DNA of 16,134 bases, taken from the NCBI GenBank assembly GCA_945901145.1, contig CAMDJY010000004.1, positions 1-16,134 on the forward strand, given 5' to 3'. The notes beneath the pieces were generated by a model. That model was not told the DNA's origin and made no database searches. It was given only the letters and a program-made list of their open reading frames with translations. The stretch's first letter is position 1. Every line of letters begins with the position of its first letter. A program made the position numbers and the translations under genes. Source of the stretch: Legionella genomosp. 1. GTDB lineage: Bacteria > Pseudomonadota > Gammaproteobacteria > Legionellales > Legionellaceae. Shown here piece by piece: positions 14,059 to 16,134 of this stretch.

Positions 14059-14441
14059 AAATACTGCTTGATACTCATTTGATTTTATGGGCTGCAGGAT
14101 GTCCTGATGAATTGCCTGATGAGGCTCGCAGAATGATTGAAGATGAATCTAATGAGCTTTTTTTTAGTGTTGTCAGTATTTGGGAAATTGCGATTAAAGC
14201 CAGTTTGCAGAAGATGAATTTTCAGATTGATGTTCGACTTCTTCGACGAAATTTATTGGATAATGGTTACATTGAATTGCCAATTCAGAGTGTTCATGTT
14301 GTATTTATTCAAAGTTTACCTGCCATTCATCAAGATCCATTTGATAGAATGCTTGTAGCCCAGGCCACGGAGGAAGGCATTATGTTACTGACATCAGACG
14401 ATATCGTGGCTCAATATCCTGGTCCTATTCGTCATGTCTAG
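14055..14441 (+). CDS. vapC: PIN-domain toxin VapC (type II toxin-antitoxin)
   Basis: A 128-residue PIN-domain ribonuclease of the VapC kind. The acidic metal-binding residues are in place: Asp6 in LLDTHLILW, Glu44 in VSIWEIAIK, Asp97 in HQDPFDRMLVAQA and Asp115 or Asp116 in LLTSDD. Length and motif order are those of a complete toxin. VapC toxins cleave specific RNAs, often initiator tRNA or rRNA, when freed from the antitoxin. The start overlaps the antitoxin stop (ATGA at 14055-14058). The end shares the bases CTAG with the convergent dapF stop. The toxin appears intact while the antitoxin is short, so either the short antitoxin suffices or the toxin is neutralised elsewhere or inactive. 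Confidence 0.9.
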   Translation: MKILLDTHLILWAAGCPDELPDEARRMIEDESNELFFSVVSIWEIAIKASLQKMNFQIDVRLLRRNLLDNGYIELPIQSVHVVFIQSLPAIHQDPFDRMLVAQATEEGIMLLTSDDIVAQYPGPIRHV

Positions 14442-15280
14442 CTTATTTTGTTAACTAATTGACCATCATAGACAAAAGTTGCGGGGCCGGTGAGCTGAAT
14501 CGCATGATGTTGATGCGTCCATTCAACCCATAAATCCCCGCCTGGTAAGCTGACACGAACCCGTGGGTTGAGTTGATGAAACAGTCGGCCAGCGGCCATG
14601 GCGGCAACCGCGCCACTCCCACACGCTTGCGTTTCGCCACACCCGCGTTCGTAGACTCTAAGCTTGATATGATCGGGGGATTGGATATTTAAAAATCCGA
14701 CATTGGTTTGTTCTGGAAACATAGGGTGCTCGCAAATCAATTGACCGAGTTCGTTCACTGGTGCAGATTCAAGATCATCGACCAGGAGAATTGCATGTGG
14801 GTTGCCAACACTTAAGGCATGTACGGTAATGATTTTTTCGTCTGATAAACGAATGTCATAGAGATCTTTTTGATGGTTTGCGCGTATGGGGATGCATTCA
14901 GGCTGCAGCTTGGGCACGCCCATCTCCACTGTAACGCTCTCATCGTCGTTTAGTCTCAAAATCATCTGTGTGGTTGCTGTGGCGACAGTGAAGCTTTTTT
15001 TAGAAGATAGACCCTGACGTTCAATAAAACGTGCGATACATCGAGCGCCATTGCCACATTGGCCAACGGCTTCGCCATTAGCATTAAAAATACGGTAAAC
15101 AAAATCAATGCCGGGTTGATATGACCGCTCAATGATAAGACATTGATCAAACCCAACTCCAGTATGGCGGGCACTGAGTTGTTGAATAGTTTTTGGGGTT
15201 AAAGTAATGGATTGATCAATGCCATTGATGACGATGAAATCATTGCCTAATCCATGCATTTTAGTAAAATTTAAGGTCAT
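14438..15280 (-). CDS. dapF: Diaminopimelate epimerase
   Basis: Converts LL- to meso-diaminopimelate, the cofactor-independent racemisation that feeds peptidoglycan and lysine synthesis in the cytoplasm. The 280-residue protein has the family length, opens with KMHGLGNDFIVI, and carries both catalytic cysteines: Cys75 in GQCGNGARC and Cys220 in ETQACGSGAVA. The two mirror-image halves each contribute one. The start at 15280 fits the conserved N-terminus, with a GGA about eight bases upstream. The stop overlaps the vapC stop by four bases on the other strand. It is divergent from the esterase gene, and no clear promoter for it was found in the 246-base gap. Confidence 0.97.
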   Translation of the reverse strand: MTLNFTKMHGLGNDFIVINGIDQSITLTPKTIQQLSARHTGVGFDQCLIIERSYQPGIDFVYRIFNANGEAVGQCGNGARCIARFIERQGLSSKKSFTVATATTQMILRLNDDESVTVEMGVPKLQPECIPIRANHQKDLYDIRLSDEKIITVHALSVGNPHAILLVDDLESAPVNELGQLICEHPMFPEQTNVGFLNIQSPDHIKLRVYERGCGETQACGSGAVAAMAAGRLFHQLNPRVRVSLPGGDLWVEWTHQHHAIQLTGPATFVYDGQLVNKIS

Positions 15281-15465
15281 GTGAATTTCCGCTCCAACTT
15301 ATTTTGGTTGATTGTTTGGGTAAATAAAGTGGACCTTTTTGACCACAAGACATTAACTGAGCCAATATAAGACAAATAATAAAATTTTTGTGTAAATGCA
15401 TGAATAAAAACAATTCCATAACGTGTATTTTTCTTATTGTACGTGGTAAAAAATGAAATTCAAAC

Positions 15466-15494
15466 TTGCCATGCGCACCGATAAACTGAATAAT
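15466..15494 (+). promoter_or_regulatory. Promoter of the esterase gene
   Basis: TTGCCA (15466-15471, five of six) and AATAAT (15489-15494, five of six) have 17-base spacing, with the start expected near 15501 and a leader of about 26 bases. The rest of the dapF/esterase gap (15281-15465) is AT-rich, and I see no gene or strong hairpin in it. Confidence 0.6.
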
Positions 15495-15516
15495 TACCGA
15501 TAATAAAATTGAGACT

Positions 15517-15520
15517 GGAG
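15517..15520 (+). promoter_or_regulatory. Ribosome binding site supporting a TTG start
   Basis: GGAG lies six bases before TTG at 15527. The first in-frame ATG (15539) is 18 bases away, so the TTG is the more likely start of the esterase. Confidence 0.65.
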
Positions 15521-15526
15521 AGTAAG

Positions 15527-16134
15527 TTGCAGAATGTAATGATTAAAGAGCCAGATGGGCCGGCTCAGGCATGCGTGATCTGGATGCATGGCTTAGGGGC
15601 CGATGGTAATAATATGTACACGGTTGCTCAAGAACTTCCATTGAGCTTGCCTGTTCGCCATGTGTGTTTGAATGCTCCGGTGCGGCCCGTGACATTTAAT
15701 CAAGGCATGCATATGCGTGCGTGGTATGATATTACAGGTTTTCAAGCCAGTGATCGTGAAGATAAATCAGGAATTTTAGAGTCTGTTGCATTGATTGAGG
15801 GCGTGATTGAACAACAAATTGCAGCAGGATTTTCTAGAAAACAAATTTTTCTTGCAGGTTTTTCTCAAGGTGGGGCTATGGCACTGGTCGCAGGTTTGCT
15901 ATCGCCTGAGCCAATAGGAGGGATTATCTCTTTATCGGCTTATTTACCGCTTGCTGAAATTATCGATCCTAAGATTTCTCAAGCTACGCCAATTTTTATT
16001 GCTGCAGGCATTTATGATCAAGTGGTTTTACCGGCTTGGACTTTAAAAAGTGTTCAGTGGTTACGCACCAAGGGATTTAATCAAGTTTCAGTGCATCATT
16101 ATCCTATGGAACATACCATTTGTTTTGAAGAACT
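15527..16134 (+). CDS. Phospholipase/carboxylesterase family hydrolase, 3' end missing
   Basis: An alpha/beta-hydrolase of the carboxylesterase type 2 (acyl-protein thioesterase-like) family; about 202 codons are visible before the window ends. Counting from the TTG, the oxyanion region is VIWMHGLGADGNN, the nucleophile is Ser113 in LAGFSQGGAMAL, the acid is Asp164 in AAGIYDQVV and the base is His196 in YPMEHTIC. The catalytic triad is therefore complete, and only about 20 residues should be missing. Family members hydrolyse short-chain esters, lysophospholipids or thioesters; the substrate here is unknown, and no signal peptide indicates a cytoplasmic enzyme. The start is chosen from the ribosome site; the ATG at 15539 is the alternative. 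Confidence 0.92.
   Translation, partial: MQNVMIKEPDGPAQACVIWMHGLGADGNNMYTVAQELPLSLPVRHVCLNAPVRPVTFNQGMHMRAWYDITGFQASDREDKSGILESVALIEGVIEQQIAAGFSRKQIFLAGFSQGGAMALVAGLLSPEPIGGIISLSAYLPLAEIIDPKISQATPIFIAAGIYDQVVLPAWTLKSVQWLRTKGFNQVSVHHYPMEHTICFEE

Overview
The window reads as a chromosome segment of a host-associated gammaproteobacterium. I favour the order Legionellales (Legionella/Coxiella/Berkiella-like). The reasons are ordinary gammaproteobacterial housekeeping genes (ssb, dapF), moderately low GC, a lipid-A-type long-chain acyl cluster, and several eukaryotic-like genes (an ankyrin-repeat protein and two divergent protein-kinase-fold proteins). This placement is an inference from gene content; no rRNA or species marker is present.

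Layout. (1) Bases 1-1401, minus strand: the N-terminal end of a tyrosine-recombinase-type integrase, a secreted periplasmic protein and a phage/effector-type peptidoglycan hydrolase. They are packed head to tail and look like an accessory island carrying a candidate toxin/immunity pair. (2) 1627-3349, minus strand: ssb and an MFS transporter, with a hairpin terminator downstream of ssb. (3) 3461-9009, plus strand: a six-gene operon encoding a FabL-type enoyl reductase, an acyl carrier protein, a double-hotdog dehydratase, an active ketosynthase, a ketosynthase that has lost its catalytic cysteine, and an LpxL/HtrB-family acyltransferase. This is a nearly complete acyl-chain elongation set ending in a lipid A-type acyltransferase, and in content and order it recalls the rhizobial acpXL-fabZXL-fabF2XL-fabF1XL-adhXL-lpxXL cluster for very-long-chain lipid A acyl groups. 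(4) 9092-10751: an ankyrin-repeat protein convergent with an EamA-family permease. (5) 10865-13921: two tandem paralogues with a divergent protein-kinase fold and matching promoter regions, candidate secreted effectors. (6) 13927-14441: an antitoxin remnant or short antitoxin overlapping a PIN-domain VapC toxin. (7) 14438-16134: dapF on the minus strand, and divergently the start of a phospholipase/carboxylesterase that runs off the window.

How the genes work together. In the operon the active KS1 would condense malonyl units on the dedicated ACP. A housekeeping FabG would supply ketoreduction, since no ketoreductase is seen here. The hotdog protein would dehydrate, the FabL-like SDR would reduce the enoyl group, and the LpxL-like enzyme would transfer the finished chain, probably to lipid A or another envelope lipid. 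The Cys-less KS2 is translationally coupled to KS1 by an ATGA overlap, as expected for a KS/chain-length-factor heterodimer.

No tRNA, rRNA, CRISPR array or complete insertion sequence was seen. No gene-free stretch exceeds about 250 bases.
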